Position numbers and translations under genes: made by a program. The notes below the pieces were generated by a model that saw only the letters and a list, made by a program, of their open reading frames with translations, had not been told where the DNA came from and searched no databases. From Treponema rectale (GTDB lineage Bacteria; Spirochaetota; Spirochaetia; Treponematales; Treponemataceae): a stretch of 64,000 bases of DNA. This document shows positions 55,310 through 63,913 of the stretch, piece by piece. Each line of letters begins with the position of its first letter. The first letter of the stretch is position 1. The DNA is taken from the NCBI RefSeq assembly GCF_014202035.1, contig NZ_JACHFR010000001.1:987091-1051090 (forward strand). Reading direction: 5' to 3'.

Positions 55310-55822
55310 TTAAATCTTGGAAGCAAGAGACGAAAGTTTCTGAATGAGAGGAATCTGTTTTGTAAGTTTTACTATGCGGCTCCGACGGACTGCATCAGCA
55401 AAATACTTTCTCCACAACCATATTCCAAGCCTTCCAAAAACATATGCCGGAATATAACAGGCTAATCCTATGATAAGGCTTCCCATGACTACGGTATTAT
55501 TAAATTTTGTAAAAGCAACAAAAGGTATATCAAGCAGTTTTGTATAAACAGGAATCAAAGACTCCTTCACAAGGATCCAGTAACCGACTGAATTGAAAAC
55601 GTCATCAAGCAATGGAGCAAACAGAGCTGCAACTATCACAGTCAAAGAAAAGGTTGCCCTTTGAATTCTCATGAAAAAAATAAAAACGAAAAGGAGAACC
55701 CATAACAGATTTCCTTTAGGCATAAAACCAAGAAGAACACCGCATGCAAAAGCATGAGCAATTGCCCCGGGGTCAGTGTTCGAACTAAATGCATTAATCA
55801 TTTTTATCAAAGTTTTCAGCAT
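55310..55822 (-). CDS. TIGR03546-family membrane protein (DUF2062-like)
   Basis: 170 aa with four hydrophobic segments; contains GVLLGFMPKGNLLWVLLFVFI. Partner of the following TIGR03545 gene. ATG at 55822 has no ribosome site; a minus-strand TAAAAT (55830-55835) lies 7 nt upstream, suggesting a leaderless mRNA. A longer TTG start (55849) would encode upstream codons that overlap the promoter. Confidence 0.8.
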   Translation of the reverse strand: MLKTLIKMINAFSSNTDPGAIAHAFACGVLLGFMPKGNLLWVLLFVFIFFMRIQRATFSLTVIVAALFAPLLDDVFNSVGYWILVKESLIPVYTKLLDIPFVAFTKFNNTVVMGSLIIGLACYIPAYVFGRLGIWLWRKYFADAVRRSRIVKLTKQIPLIQKLSSLASKI

Positions 55823-55829
55823 AATGGAT

Positions 55830-55931
55830 ATTTTAACATCGATAAGCAAAAAAACACAATATTAGAGAATAATAAAACACTTCAGGCCTCAATAAAAACA
55901 TCTGTAAAAACAGAAAAAAAAATGCTAGACT
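55830..55931. promoter_or_regulatory. Divergent promoters between TIGR03546 and DUF1848 genes
   Basis: Minus strand: TTGTGT, 18-nt spacer, TAAAAT, 7 nt before the TIGR03546 ATG. Plus strand: extended -10 TGCTAGACT (TAGACT 55926-55931), 6 nt before the DUF1848 ATG. Neither start has a ribosome site. Confidence 0.55.
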
Positions 55932-55937
55932 TCTACC

Positions 55938-56879
55938 ATGATTATAAACACAGGCGGAAGAACAGATCTGGCACATTATTATCCGCAATGGCTTTTGCAA
56001 CGCTTCAAAGAAGGATTTGTATATGTCCGGAACCCGCTGTATCCCGAAAAAATAACAAAATACCTTCTCTCTCCAGAAACTGTTGACTGTGTTATTTTCT
56101 GCTCAAAAAACTATGCTCCGCTTTTAGATCGGATTACAGAAATTACAGACAAATTCAACACTTATTTTTTTTATACCATAACAGCTTATGGAAAAGATAT
56201 TGAAAAAGGAATTCCAGACATCGACAAATCCATAGATACATTAATAAAACTGGAAAAAATCGTCGGTAAAGAAAGAATTTCCTGGAGATATGATCCCGTA
56301 CTCCTTACAAAAAAATATACAGTACAGCAGCACCTGATAACTTTTGAACACATGACAGCCAGGCTTCATTCCCATGTAAGAAACTGCATATTCAGTTTTG
56401 TACAGATTTATAAAAAAATTGAATCTAACTTTCCTGAACTGGAAGAAATTTCTCCTGAGAATAAAGATATACTTGCAAGAGGATTCGGAAAAATTGCTGC
56501 AAAATACAGAATGCAGATTAAAACCTGTGCAGAAAAAAACGACTATACATCATACGGAATTCAAAAATCAGGCTGCGTTACCTTAAATGAAATAGCAGAT
56601 TCAAACGACCTCAAATTCAAAGAACTTAAACATTCAGGAATGCGTAAAAACTGCAGATGCATACAAAGCAATGATATAGGTGCCTATGACACGTGTCCGG
56701 GAGGCTGCCGTTACTGCTATGCAAATTCCGACCACGAACTTGCAGAAAAAAATTACAGGACCCATGATTTTAAATCCCCGATTTTAACAGGAAAAATCTC
56801 AACTTCAGAACAAATAACAAATGCAAAACAAAAAAGTTTTCTTGTTAATCCTCCACCTCAGCTTCTTCTATTTGAATGA
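55938..56879 (+). CDS. DUF1848 protein
   Basis: 313 aa. DUF1848 features: a TIM-barrel-like start (MIINTGGRTDLAHYYP), RNPLYPEKITKYLLSPE near residue 31, and the C-terminal cysteine cluster CIQSNDIGAYDTCPGGCRYC near 245-265, which resembles a radical-SAM-type or Fe-S-binding site. Enzymatic role is unknown. ATG at 55938 has no ribosome site. Confidence 0.78.
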   Translation: MIINTGGRTDLAHYYPQWLLQRFKEGFVYVRNPLYPEKITKYLLSPETVDCVIFCSKNYAPLLDRITEITDKFNTYFFYTITAYGKDIEKGIPDIDKSIDTLIKLEKIVGKERISWRYDPVLLTKKYTVQQHLITFEHMTARLHSHVRNCIFSFVQIYKKIESNFPELEEISPENKDILARGFGKIAAKYRMQIKTCAEKNDYTSYGIQKSGCVTLNEIADSNDLKFKELKHSGMRKNCRCIQSNDIGAYDTCPGGCRYCYANSDHELAEKNYRTHDFKSPILTGKISTSEQITNAKQKSFLVNPPPQLLLFE

Positions 56880-56928
56880 TGAAGCGGAACAGTTAAAATA
56901 TGCAAATTAATAATTACAGAAGGATAAT

Positions 56929-58098
56929 ATGGAAATAGTAGCAGAAATAGGAACTTCACATTCCGGAGACATAGAAAAAGCAAAAAAAATGATTGCTTCA
57001 GCAGCAGAAAACGGTGCAACCGTAATAAAGTTTCAATGGGTATACGCCAATGAAATTCTTCATCCGGATACAGGTTTTGTTGAATTACCGGGTGGCAGGA
57101 TTCCTCTGTACCAGAAATTCAAAAGCCTTGAAGTTAAAAAAGAATTCTTTGAGGAATGCCTTAAATACACACATAAATGCGGAGCAAAATTTCTCTGCAG
57201 TCCCTTCGGAAAACAAAGCCTCGAAGAATTAATATCCATAAATCCGGACATGATAAAAATTGCTTCTCCAGAATTAAACCATATTCCACTCCTAAAACGA
57301 GCTGCAGAAATTTGTAAAAATATTCCGATAGTAATATCCAGCGGAGTATCAACTCTTGGAGATATTGAAAAAGCCATAAATACACTTACAGACGGCGGAG
57401 TAAAAAAAGAAAACATAACTCTGCTTCACTGTTCAACATTTTACCCGACTCCAGAAGAAGAATATAATGTCAAAGTAATAAAAAATCTCAGCGCAGTTTT
57501 CGGAATCAAATGCGGAATAAGCGATCACTCCACAGATCCCGTCCTAATCCCCGTGCTCAATACAATTTGTGGCGGTGTAATGATTGAAAAACATTTTACT
57601 CTTTCAAACGAAACGGACGGACTGGATGATCCTGTAGCCCTGACTCCCCAAAAGTTTGCACTCATGTGCCATGCTGTAAAACAGACACAGGCAATAATTG
57701 AGCGGTACAGAAATGAAACAAACGCACTAAACGGAGCTTCAATACAGTTTACGCAGGACTATATTCCAGAATCAGCATTTGATTATGTAGTAAAAAATCT
57801 TTCCAGAGAATATTCAATGGAAAAAATAACCGCCTGTCTTGGAGACGGAATAAAACGTCTGGGAAAAAGTGAACGTCAGAACTACGGAAGAACAAACAGA
57901 AGCATTCATTACATGCACACAATGAAAAAAGGCGAACAGCTCAGGGAACAGGATCTCGGCATTCTCAGAACTGAAAAAATCCTTACCCCGGGGCTTCATC
58001 CTGATTTTCTTACCAAAATAATCGGTGCAAAATTAAGCCGGGATGTACAGAACGGAAGCGGAGTTCAATTGGAAGACCTGTTCATACAGGAGCAATAG
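56929..58098 (+). CDS. NeuB-family nonulosonate (sialic, legionaminic or pseudaminic) synthase
   Basis: Condenses phosphoenolpyruvate with a 6-carbon N-acetyl sugar to form a nine-carbon acid. 389 aa: TIM barrel with EIGTSHSGD at 6-14, IKFQ near 33, the LHCSTFYPTP motif near 167 and SDHSTDP near 197, then a C-terminal SAF (antifreeze-like) domain (about 315-389). AGGA 8 nt before ATG. Stop is 4 nt from the convergent coaX stop. A dehydratase-aminotransferase pair at 42.5-45.2 kb may feed the same pathway. Confidence 0.88.
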   Translation: MEIVAEIGTSHSGDIEKAKKMIASAAENGATVIKFQWVYANEILHPDTGFVELPGGRIPLYQKFKSLEVKKEFFEECLKYTHKCGAKFLCSPFGKQSLEELISINPDMIKIASPELNHIPLLKRAAEICKNIPIVISSGVSTLGDIEKAINTLTDGGVKKENITLLHCSTFYPTPEEEYNVKVIKNLSAVFGIKCGISDHSTDPVLIPVLNTICGGVMIEKHFTLSNETDGLDDPVALTPQKFALMCHAVKQTQAIIERYRNETNALNGASIQFTQDYIPESAFDYVVKNLSREYSMEKITACLGDGIKRLGKSERQNYGRTNRSIHYMHTMKKGEQLREQDLGILRTEKILTPGLHPDFLTKIIGAKLSRDVQNGSGVQLEDLFIQEQ

Positions 58099-58102
58099 CA
58101 GA

Positions 58103-58897
58103 CTACTGCAATATTTTAGAAATACTCAGCAAACCTTTTACAGTCAGATCCTTATCAACAGAAGTAAAGCACTCTGTAATAGGTTTTAACACTGAATTAA
58201 GTCCTCCGGTAGCAATAACCCGAATTTCATCCTTTTCACCACGCAAAACTAATTCGGACTTTACCTGCGAAACAAGAGATTCAACAAGACCTTTATATCC
58301 AAGTACAACACCAGATTGAATTGCACCTTTCGTAGTAGCGCCTATGACATTAGAAGGTGCTTCAAGAGGAACAAAAGGAAGCTGAGCAGCATTAGTTGCA
58401 AGAGCCTTTACAGCAGTTCCAAGACCAGGACTGATTGTTCCTCCAAGAATTTCTCCAGAAGATGAAGTTACTGTAAGAGTAAGTGCAGTTCCAAAATCAA
58501 CAACGATATTCGCATGATGCTCCAGCTCTTCCCATGCAGCAACTGCATTACATAAAAGATCCGTTCCCAATTCCCTTGTGGAATTTTCAGGAAGATGAAC
58601 AGGAAGCTTTCTTTCAAGAGCCATGGCAGAAGTAAGAACCAGAGGCTGAACTTTACATACTCTCTGACAGACAACAACAAAAGGGCCAATCAAAGCCGGA
58701 ACGACAGAAGAAATGACTGCCTTATCAAATTCAGAAACATCGATTCCTGCATCCCGTGCCAGAGTCAGAATAATGGAAGAATACTCATCTCCAGTCCGTC
58801 TAGTATCACTTGCAACCCTCCACTGAGTTACAATACGATCATTATCAAAAACGGCAATTACAACATTAGTATTACCGATATCAACAGCGAATAACAT
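58103..58897 (-). CDS. coaX: Type III pantothenate kinase
   Basis: First committed step of coenzyme A synthesis, K+ or NH4+-dependent. 264 aa. The phosphate loop DIGNTNVVIAVFD at 5-17, SSVVPAL near 63, ELGTDLLCNAVAAW near 108 and VVDFGTALTLTV near 130 are conserved. No ribosome site is evident; a weak TATTCT lies 6 nt upstream. Convergent with the NeuB-like gene. Confidence 0.94.
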   Translation of the reverse strand: MLFAVDIGNTNVVIAVFDNDRIVTQWRVASDTRRTGDEYSSIILTLARDAGIDVSEFDKAVISSVVPALIGPFVVVCQRVCKVQPLVLTSAMALERKLPVHLPENSTRELGTDLLCNAVAAWEELEHHANIVVDFGTALTLTVTSSSGEILGGTISPGLGTAVKALATNAAQLPFVPLEAPSNVIGATTKGAIQSGVVLGYKGLVESLVSQVKSELVLRGEKDEIRVIATGGLNSVLKPITECFTSVDKDLTVKGLLSISKILQ

Positions 58898-58957
58898 AAA
58901 CTAAGAATAACAAAAATAAAAACTATAGTCCATTAATGATTTTTTTTTAGAAAAAAA

Positions 58958-59635
58958 TTATCCCTCTGCAATACTTATCATTTTCAAATCGCCAAGATTA
59001 CTTAAAATACCCGCCAGCTGCTCAAGATTATAATTCTTTGGAATTTTCACAATAAAACGCAGTGTCATTTCATGGGTATCCAGGGAATATGCCATATTCA
59101 TATCCTGACGGACAAGATCAGCTTCCGAAACAGCTTTTTCAACTTCCGAAATCTTTATACCGTCTCCCAGGTATACAAGCGTTAAAATTTTAGTCTTTTC
59201 AGCAGGAAACATGTGTCCCTCTGCAATTCCCAGGAAAATAAGGCTTAATATTGAAAGAACAAGAGTTGCACCGGCTATAAAATAAGCCCCGATTCCACAG
59301 GCCAGTCCCGTTCCGCATGCAGCCCATATTACTGCAGCAGAAGTAATTCCCCGAATATTCATTCCCTGCCGTATAAATGCTCCGCCGCCAATAAAACCGA
59401 TACCAGTAACAACACCTGCCGCAATTCGAGTCGGATCTCCGGGAACAGCACTATTTTCTGCCATCAGGTATGATACCATTCCCATTGACATGGATGAAGT
59501 GCTGATCAATATCAGGGTTCTGATTCCAACAGAATGAAAACGTCTTTTACGCTCAAGTCCGAGAAAAAGTCCGCATAAAAATGAAGCAAAAAGTTTCACT
59601 AAACAATCTACATAAAAATTATCAAAAACATACAT
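58958..59635 (-). CDS. MgtC/SapB-family membrane protein
   Basis: 225 aa with four to five N-terminal membrane helices and a C-terminal soluble domain (about 145-225). Family motifs: LGLERKRRFHSVGIRT near 26, GVVTGIGFIGGGAFIRQG near 93. Mg2+-starvation or acid-stress protein in other genera. ATG has no ribosome site; a minus-strand TAAAAT (59642-59647) is 6 nt upstream, so likely leaderless. Confidence 0.88.
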   Translation of the reverse strand: MYVFDNFYVDCLVKLFASFLCGLFLGLERKRRFHSVGIRTLILISTSSMSMGMVSYLMAENSAVPGDPTRIAAGVVTGIGFIGGGAFIRQGMNIRGITSAAVIWAACGTGLACGIGAYFIAGATLVLSILSLIFLGIAEGHMFPAEKTKILTLVYLGDGIKISEVEKAVSEADLVRQDMNMAYSLDTHEMTLRFIVKIPKNYNLEQLAGILSNLGDLKMISIAEG

Positions 59636-59701
59636 AAAAATATTTTATCACAAAAAATTAAAATTAAAACGTTAAAATTTTTCATGATATTTTTCTAATA
59701 G

Positions 59702-59730
59702 TTGTAAATTCCTCCAATAAACTATAAAAT
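59702..59730 (+). promoter_or_regulatory. Sigma-70 promoter of hisS, leaderless
   Basis: TTGTAA, 17-nt spacer, TAAAAT, 9 nt before the hisS ATG; leaves no space for a ribosome site or T-box. Confidence 0.65.
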
Positions 59731-59739
59731 GCTTTCATT

Positions 59740-61041
59740 ATGGCAGATTTAATTCAACCGAAAGTTTTAAAAGGTTTCAGAGACTTTCTCCCTCAAGATG
59801 AAATTTTACGTGCAGATTTACAGGAAAAACTTACACGAACATATAGGGCATATGGATTTGTACCTATTGATACGCCAGTACTGGAATACACTGAAATTCT
59901 TCTAAGAAAAAGTAATGGTGAAACGGAAAAACAGGTTTTTCGTTTTGAAGATAATGGCGGTCGGGATGTAGCAATGCGTTTTGACCTTACAGTTCCTTTT
60001 GCAAGGTACACGGCAGAACACAGAGAGGAACTCTATTTCCCATTCAAACGCTATCATATTGCAAAAGTATGGAGAGGCGAAAAACCTCAGGCAGGACGCT
60101 ATCGTGAATTCGTACAATGCGATTTTGATACAGTAGGAAGTGACAGTGCTACGGCAGATTTTGAAACTCTGGCACTCATGAAGGCTGCATTAAAAGAAAT
60201 TGGTGTTGAAAAAATTACTATTCATGTAAATCATCGTGGAATTTTCAATAGATTTCTCGAAAAAATAGGCGCTTCTGAAAAATCTGAGGATGTACTCCGC
60301 ATTGTAGATAAAATCGCAAAAGTTGGAGAAGATGAAGTTTTAAAAGAACTTACAGAAGTTTTAGGAAGTGAAAATTCTGCACGCCAGATTACTCAGTACA
60401 TTAAACCAAAATCATCATGGGATGAAACTCTCACTCACATCGAAAGCCTTGCTGGCGGAGAATCAGAAGATACAAAAAGAATGAAAGACATTCACGAAAT
60501 GATGAAAGCTTCAGGAATTGAGGAGACCTATGTACTTGATCCAAGCATCACCAGAGGGCTCGATTACTATACGGGTGTTGTTTATGAAACATTCCTCAAC
60601 GACTTACCTTCAATAGGATCGGTATGCTCAGGAGGAAGATACGACAATCTTGCAGGGCTTTACATGAAAGATAAAGTTCCTGGTGTAGGAGCTTCAATCG
60701 GTTTGGATCGACTTATTGCAGGCCTCAATGAACTGGGACTTATAAATGCAAAAGGGTCTTATCTTGATGCCGAAATATTCAATACCGAAGAATCACTTGC
60801 AATTCATTATCAGAAGGTAGCAGGCGAATTAAGACAAAAGGATATTTCTGTTGAAGTATTTCCTGATTGTATAAAAATGAACAGACAGTACAATGTAACA
60901 GAAAAAAAAGGAATGAAATGGGGAATCATAATTTCAAAAGAACAGTCTGATAAAAACCTGCTGACACTAAAAAACCTTAAAACAAGAGAGCAGTTCATCG
61001 ATTTGACAGTTGATGAAGCTGCATTAAAAATCAAAGACTAA
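59740..61041 (+). CDS. hisS: Histidyl-tRNA synthetase
   Basis: Class II synthetase. 433 aa. Motif 1 region around GFRDFLPQDE, motif 2 VWRGEKPQAGRYREFVQCDFD at about residues 111-131, the histidine-binding TRGLDYYTGVVYE near 271 and motif 3 PGVGASIGLDRLI near 321, with a C-terminal anticodon domain. Cognate tRNA-His is in the tRNA cluster at 17.2 kb. Strong bidirectional terminator follows. Confidence 0.96.
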   Translation: MADLIQPKVLKGFRDFLPQDEILRADLQEKLTRTYRAYGFVPIDTPVLEYTEILLRKSNGETEKQVFRFEDNGGRDVAMRFDLTVPFARYTAEHREELYFPFKRYHIAKVWRGEKPQAGRYREFVQCDFDTVGSDSATADFETLALMKAALKEIGVEKITIHVNHRGIFNRFLEKIGASEKSEDVLRIVDKIAKVGEDEVLKELTEVLGSENSARQITQYIKPKSSWDETLTHIESLAGGESEDTKRMKDIHEMMKASGIEETYVLDPSITRGLDYYTGVVYETFLNDLPSIGSVCSGGRYDNLAGLYMKDKVPGVGASIGLDRLIAGLNELGLINAKGSYLDAEIFNTEESLAIHYQKVAGELRQKDISVEVFPDCIKMNRQYNVTEKKGMKWGIIISKEQSDKNLLTLKNLKTREQFIDLTVDEAALKIKD

Positions 61042-61100
61042 AAAAAAATCCCAAAACGAAAAGTTTCAAACAAAAAAAGACATTTCGTTTTGGGATTTTT
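61041..61100. terminator. Bidirectional terminator after hisS
   Basis: Perfect 16-bp stem (61046-61061 with 61083-61098), flanked by an A run on the left and T run on the right. Confidence 0.93.
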
Positions 61101-61109
61101 CATCAGTAG

Positions 61110-61466
61110 CTATTTTTTTTCAAGCAGATATTTGCTTCCAGTCTGAGCTTTCAATTCAGTATCATATACAAGAATACTTGAAGCATCCAGCCAGCCTTTA
61201 GAAAATCTATACCAGACAAGATCTTTAGTCCTTAGTACACCAATGATACGCTCCACATCCCCAAGTCGCCCATGAGCAGTAATATTACTATCAAAGTCAC
61301 CTTCACTTCTATACGCAACAAACGGTTCATTTATCAGAGCCCATTGAATATCAGGATTCATACAGTCTGGATTCTTTAATTCCAAACTTATTGGTTTTGT
61401 CTTTGAACATGAAAGGAAAAAACTGGATAAAAAAAACAGCAATGTTATATAAATATAATATTTCAT
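61110..61466 (-). CDS. Small lipoprotein
   Basis: 118 aa. Signal peptide with lipobox FFLSC, lipidated Cys20. The short mature domain has WALINEPFVAYRSEGD and WYRFSKGWLDASSIL, which suggests an SH3-like fold. Unknown function. Starts 3 nt after the NUDIX gene; the three genes upstream of the rRNA end run the same way. Confidence 0.7.
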   Translation of the reverse strand: MKYYIYITLLFFLSSFFLSCSKTKPISLELKNPDCMNPDIQWALINEPFVAYRSEGDFDSNITAHGRLGDVERIIGVLRTKDLVWYRFSKGWLDASSILVYDTELKAQTGSKYLLEKK

Positions 61467-61469
61467 TTT

Positions 61470-61880
61470 TTAACGCTTACTTTCAAAATAATTTTTACAA
61501 ATATCCATTATGGAAAAATCACTGTCAACAAAACAATTCTTATCAATATCGGAAAAGAAAACCCATCGATATTCAGAATGTTCAGACAGAGTGAATCTTT
61601 TTTCTAGTCCATCATGAGGAAAACTGACTTCATAAACATGAAGTTCAAGATTAACATCACAATTAATAAAGTTTTTTTTACAGATTCTGTTAACAATAGT
61701 AACATCAATACCAAATTCCTCTTTCATTTCTCGAATAATGGCTGATTCATCCGACTCATTTTTTTCCACCTTGCCCCCGGGAAATTCCCAACGGTTTCCC
61801 ATCTGTCCGACAGGATTACGTTTAGCGATAAAAACTTTTCCATCTCGAACGCAAAGACAAACAACAGAAATTTTACTCAT
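61470..61880 (-). CDS. NUDIX hydrolase, probable 8-oxo-dGTP diphosphatase (MutT-like)
   Basis: 136 aa. Complete NUDIX box GX5EX7REUXEEXGU at about residues 35-57 (REMKEEFGI visible). FVAKRNPVGQMGNRWEFPGGK is MutT-like, suggesting removal of oxidised nucleotides; other NUDIX substrates are possible. AAGAG precedes ATG. Nine nt after the upstream membrane gene. Confidence 0.9.
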   Translation of the reverse strand: MSKISVVCLCVRDGKVFIAKRNPVGQMGNRWEFPGGKVEKNESDESAIIREMKEEFGIDVTIVNRICKKNFINCDVNLELHVYEVSFPHDGLEKRFTLSEHSEYRWVFFSDIDKNCFVDSDFSIMDICKNYFESKR

Positions 61881-61889
61881 CAGCTGCTC

Positions 61890-62372
61890 TTAAAAAATAA
61901 TAATTCCAGGCATAATAAAATGAAGTACTGCAACAGCAAAACATCCTATTCCAATATATTTTCGAGAATCAAGAAAAACTGCTTTCACACTATCCGGAAT
62001 GAGCTCAGGTTCTGAAGCAGAAACATAATAATATTCCACAAGAAGTGATAATCCAGAAAAAATACCGACTGCAGATGGAAGCAAATCTCCAAGAACAGGT
62101 ATTCCATTATACGCTGAAATAAACTTTATTAATCCTACAAAAACAGTTAGAATTCCCACAACAAGACGAAATGTACCATTATCAAGCCCTGGAATATGTA
62201 TTTCTGCATTATCAACACCATTTGTCAAATCTGCATCTTTATCATTTTCTTCCAAATCGTCAACACTGCTTTCTGCACCCATAATTGTAGAATCTGCGAA
62301 ATTTTTTCCATAAATTAAAATAAAAGCTGTAATCAAGTTAAAAACAACTGAAAGTAAATAAAACTGAACCAT
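61890..62372 (-). CDS. Small membrane protein
   Basis: 160 aa with four hydrophobic segments (about 4-20, 70-88, 94-114, 140-158) separated by an acidic loop (about 36-66). Not recognised. GGGGAA 6 nt before ATG. In line with NUDIX and lipoprotein genes. Confidence 0.7.
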   Translation of the reverse strand: MVQFYLLSVVFNLITAFILIYGKNFADSTIMGAESSVDDLEENDKDADLTNGVDNAEIHIPGLDNGTFRLVVGILTVFVGLIKFISAYNGIPVLGDLLPSAVGIFSGLSLLVEYYYVSASEPELIPDSVKAVFLDSRKYIGIGCFAVAVLHFIMPGIIIF

Positions 62373-62435
62373 AACTTTCCCCTATTTTTTTCTAAAATCC
62401 CTATATACCCTTATTATAATCGGTAAAACAAAAAA

Positions 62436-63605
62436 CTATCTTGAAGAAAAACGCTCATTCCAATCCCAATCTATATCTAAGGAAAAATCACTATCAGCAT
62501 CAATTTCAAAAGTATTAAACTCCGTACTATACGTCTGAACGTTTATTATCTTTCGTTTCATATCGAAATTCATAAGACGTAAAAAACCGTCTCCACAAGG
62601 TTTTGCAGACCCCTTAAAACCATTTATTTTCCAATAATCAGCTCTTTTCTGATAATTTGATACGATAGAATAAACTTTATATCCGTCATCATCTATATCA
62701 ACACGCATACCTTCCCCGCTTGAAACATCAAAAACATGTCCGCACAAAACAAGAAAAATATTTTTATTCTTTCTTACCAATTTATTAAATATCTGCCGTC
62801 CGCCATTTCCTGTACCTTCAAGATGATGATGTAATCCTAAAAAACTATAATTTCCATTCTCAGTATCAACACGGTTATAACTTAAATACCCATGCGTAGC
62901 CACAATAACAGGCATGTCTTTATGATCATTAATTACCTGCTGTGCCCATTCTAATGCCTCATCAGATGGCTCAAACTCCAGTCCAATAAATAAGAACGTT
63001 CTTTCTCCTGCTTTAAAGATTGAATAAGAATTCAATCCATTTTCGCTTGCTCCGCCATACCATGATTTTTTAGAAAAATGTTTGGATGTTGGGCCAAAAT
63101 ATGTATTAAAGAAACTTCCTCCCTCAACTATAACATCACTTATCTTAAACGACCATTTCCAGTAATCATAATCATGATTACCAATTACAATTCCAAAGGG
63201 AATAACATCATCTAAAACAGTTACAGCCTGATCAGCATATTCCCATTCACATTTTTTTTTACTTCTTGTATTAACCATGTCACCTAAAAAAATTGCAAAA
63301 ACAATACTTCCACCATTCTTAATTGAGTTTTTAGCAACAAACTCTGTCTGCCTTAACGCCATATCCCTGAAACCAGCAGGAAATGACTTTTTATACTCTT
63401 TCTGATATTTGTAATTAGTATAATTCTGAATATCTGGAAGAACTGCTATTGTAAAACGCTCAGGAGATTCATAGGGAAGAGATAAAGGAACTTCATTAAC
63501 TTTATAATCAAAAGCTGTATAAAGCCTATTCCCAAATGTTGCACAGGAACTAAAAACAACGCATGAAATAAAAAAAAGTAAAAAAACAAAAAAATTATTT
63601 TTCAT
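62436..63605 (-). CDS. Calcineurin-like metallophosphoesterase lipoprotein
   Basis: 389 aa. Signal peptide with lipobox VFSSC, lipidated Cys21, so the enzyme is periplasmic or surface exposed. Metal ligands: DIQNY near 57, GDMVN near 108, GNHDYDYW near 141, THGYLS and GHVFD in the C-terminal half. Substrate unknown, could be nucleotides or phosphodiesters. Weak GGGTGA ribosome site. Preceded by an AT-rich gene-free stretch. Confidence 0.82.
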   Translation of the reverse strand: MKNNFFVFLLFFISCVVFSSCATFGNRLYTAFDYKVNEVPLSLPYESPERFTIAVLPDIQNYTNYKYQKEYKKSFPAGFRDMALRQTEFVAKNSIKNGGSIVFAIFLGDMVNTRSKKKCEWEYADQAVTVLDDVIPFGIVIGNHDYDYWKWSFKISDVIVEGGSFFNTYFGPTSKHFSKKSWYGGASENGLNSYSIFKAGERTFLFIGLEFEPSDEALEWAQQVINDHKDMPVIVATHGYLSYNRVDTENGNYSFLGLHHHLEGTGNGGRQIFNKLVRKNKNIFLVLCGHVFDVSSGEGMRVDIDDDGYKVYSIVSNYQKRADYWKINGFKGSAKPCGDGFLRLMNFDMKRKIINVQTYSTEFNTFEIDADSDFSLDIDWDWNERFSSR

Positions 63606-63825
63606 TAAAATTCACCCATTTACATTTTCTAAATAAATAATCTATTTAATAAAAACCTAATTAACTCTAATTACATTTTAAATAAATTCATAACAAAATC
63701 AATAAAAACTTAAAATAAACGTAATCATTCTACACATTTACAGCAAATACGTAAATCAGGAAATTAATAAAAAGAAGCAAAAAATTATTTAAATTTAGAC
63801 TTATATTCTAGAACAAATTTGTATG
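63606..63825. other. AT-rich gene-free stretch
   Basis: About 220 bp with no convincing ORF, RNA or repeat. It must hold the promoter of the minus-strand metallophosphoesterase gene, but I cannot choose a single -35/-10 pair in such AT-rich DNA. Confidence 0.4.
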
Positions 63826-63889
63826 TAAAAATAAAAAACTGCATCCCCCTGAAGTTAAACAAGTAGAATTCCATATTAGAGGTGCAGTT
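63826..63889 (-). terminator. Terminator of the rRNA operon
   Basis: On the minus strand AACTGCACC pairs with GGATGCAGTT (7 bp core AACTGCA/TGCAGTT plus GG/CC), followed by T-rich TTTTTTATTTTT. A first T run lies directly after the 5S gene. Confidence 0.75.
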
Positions 63890-63913
63890 AAAAAAGGATT
63901 AACAAAAAAAAAA

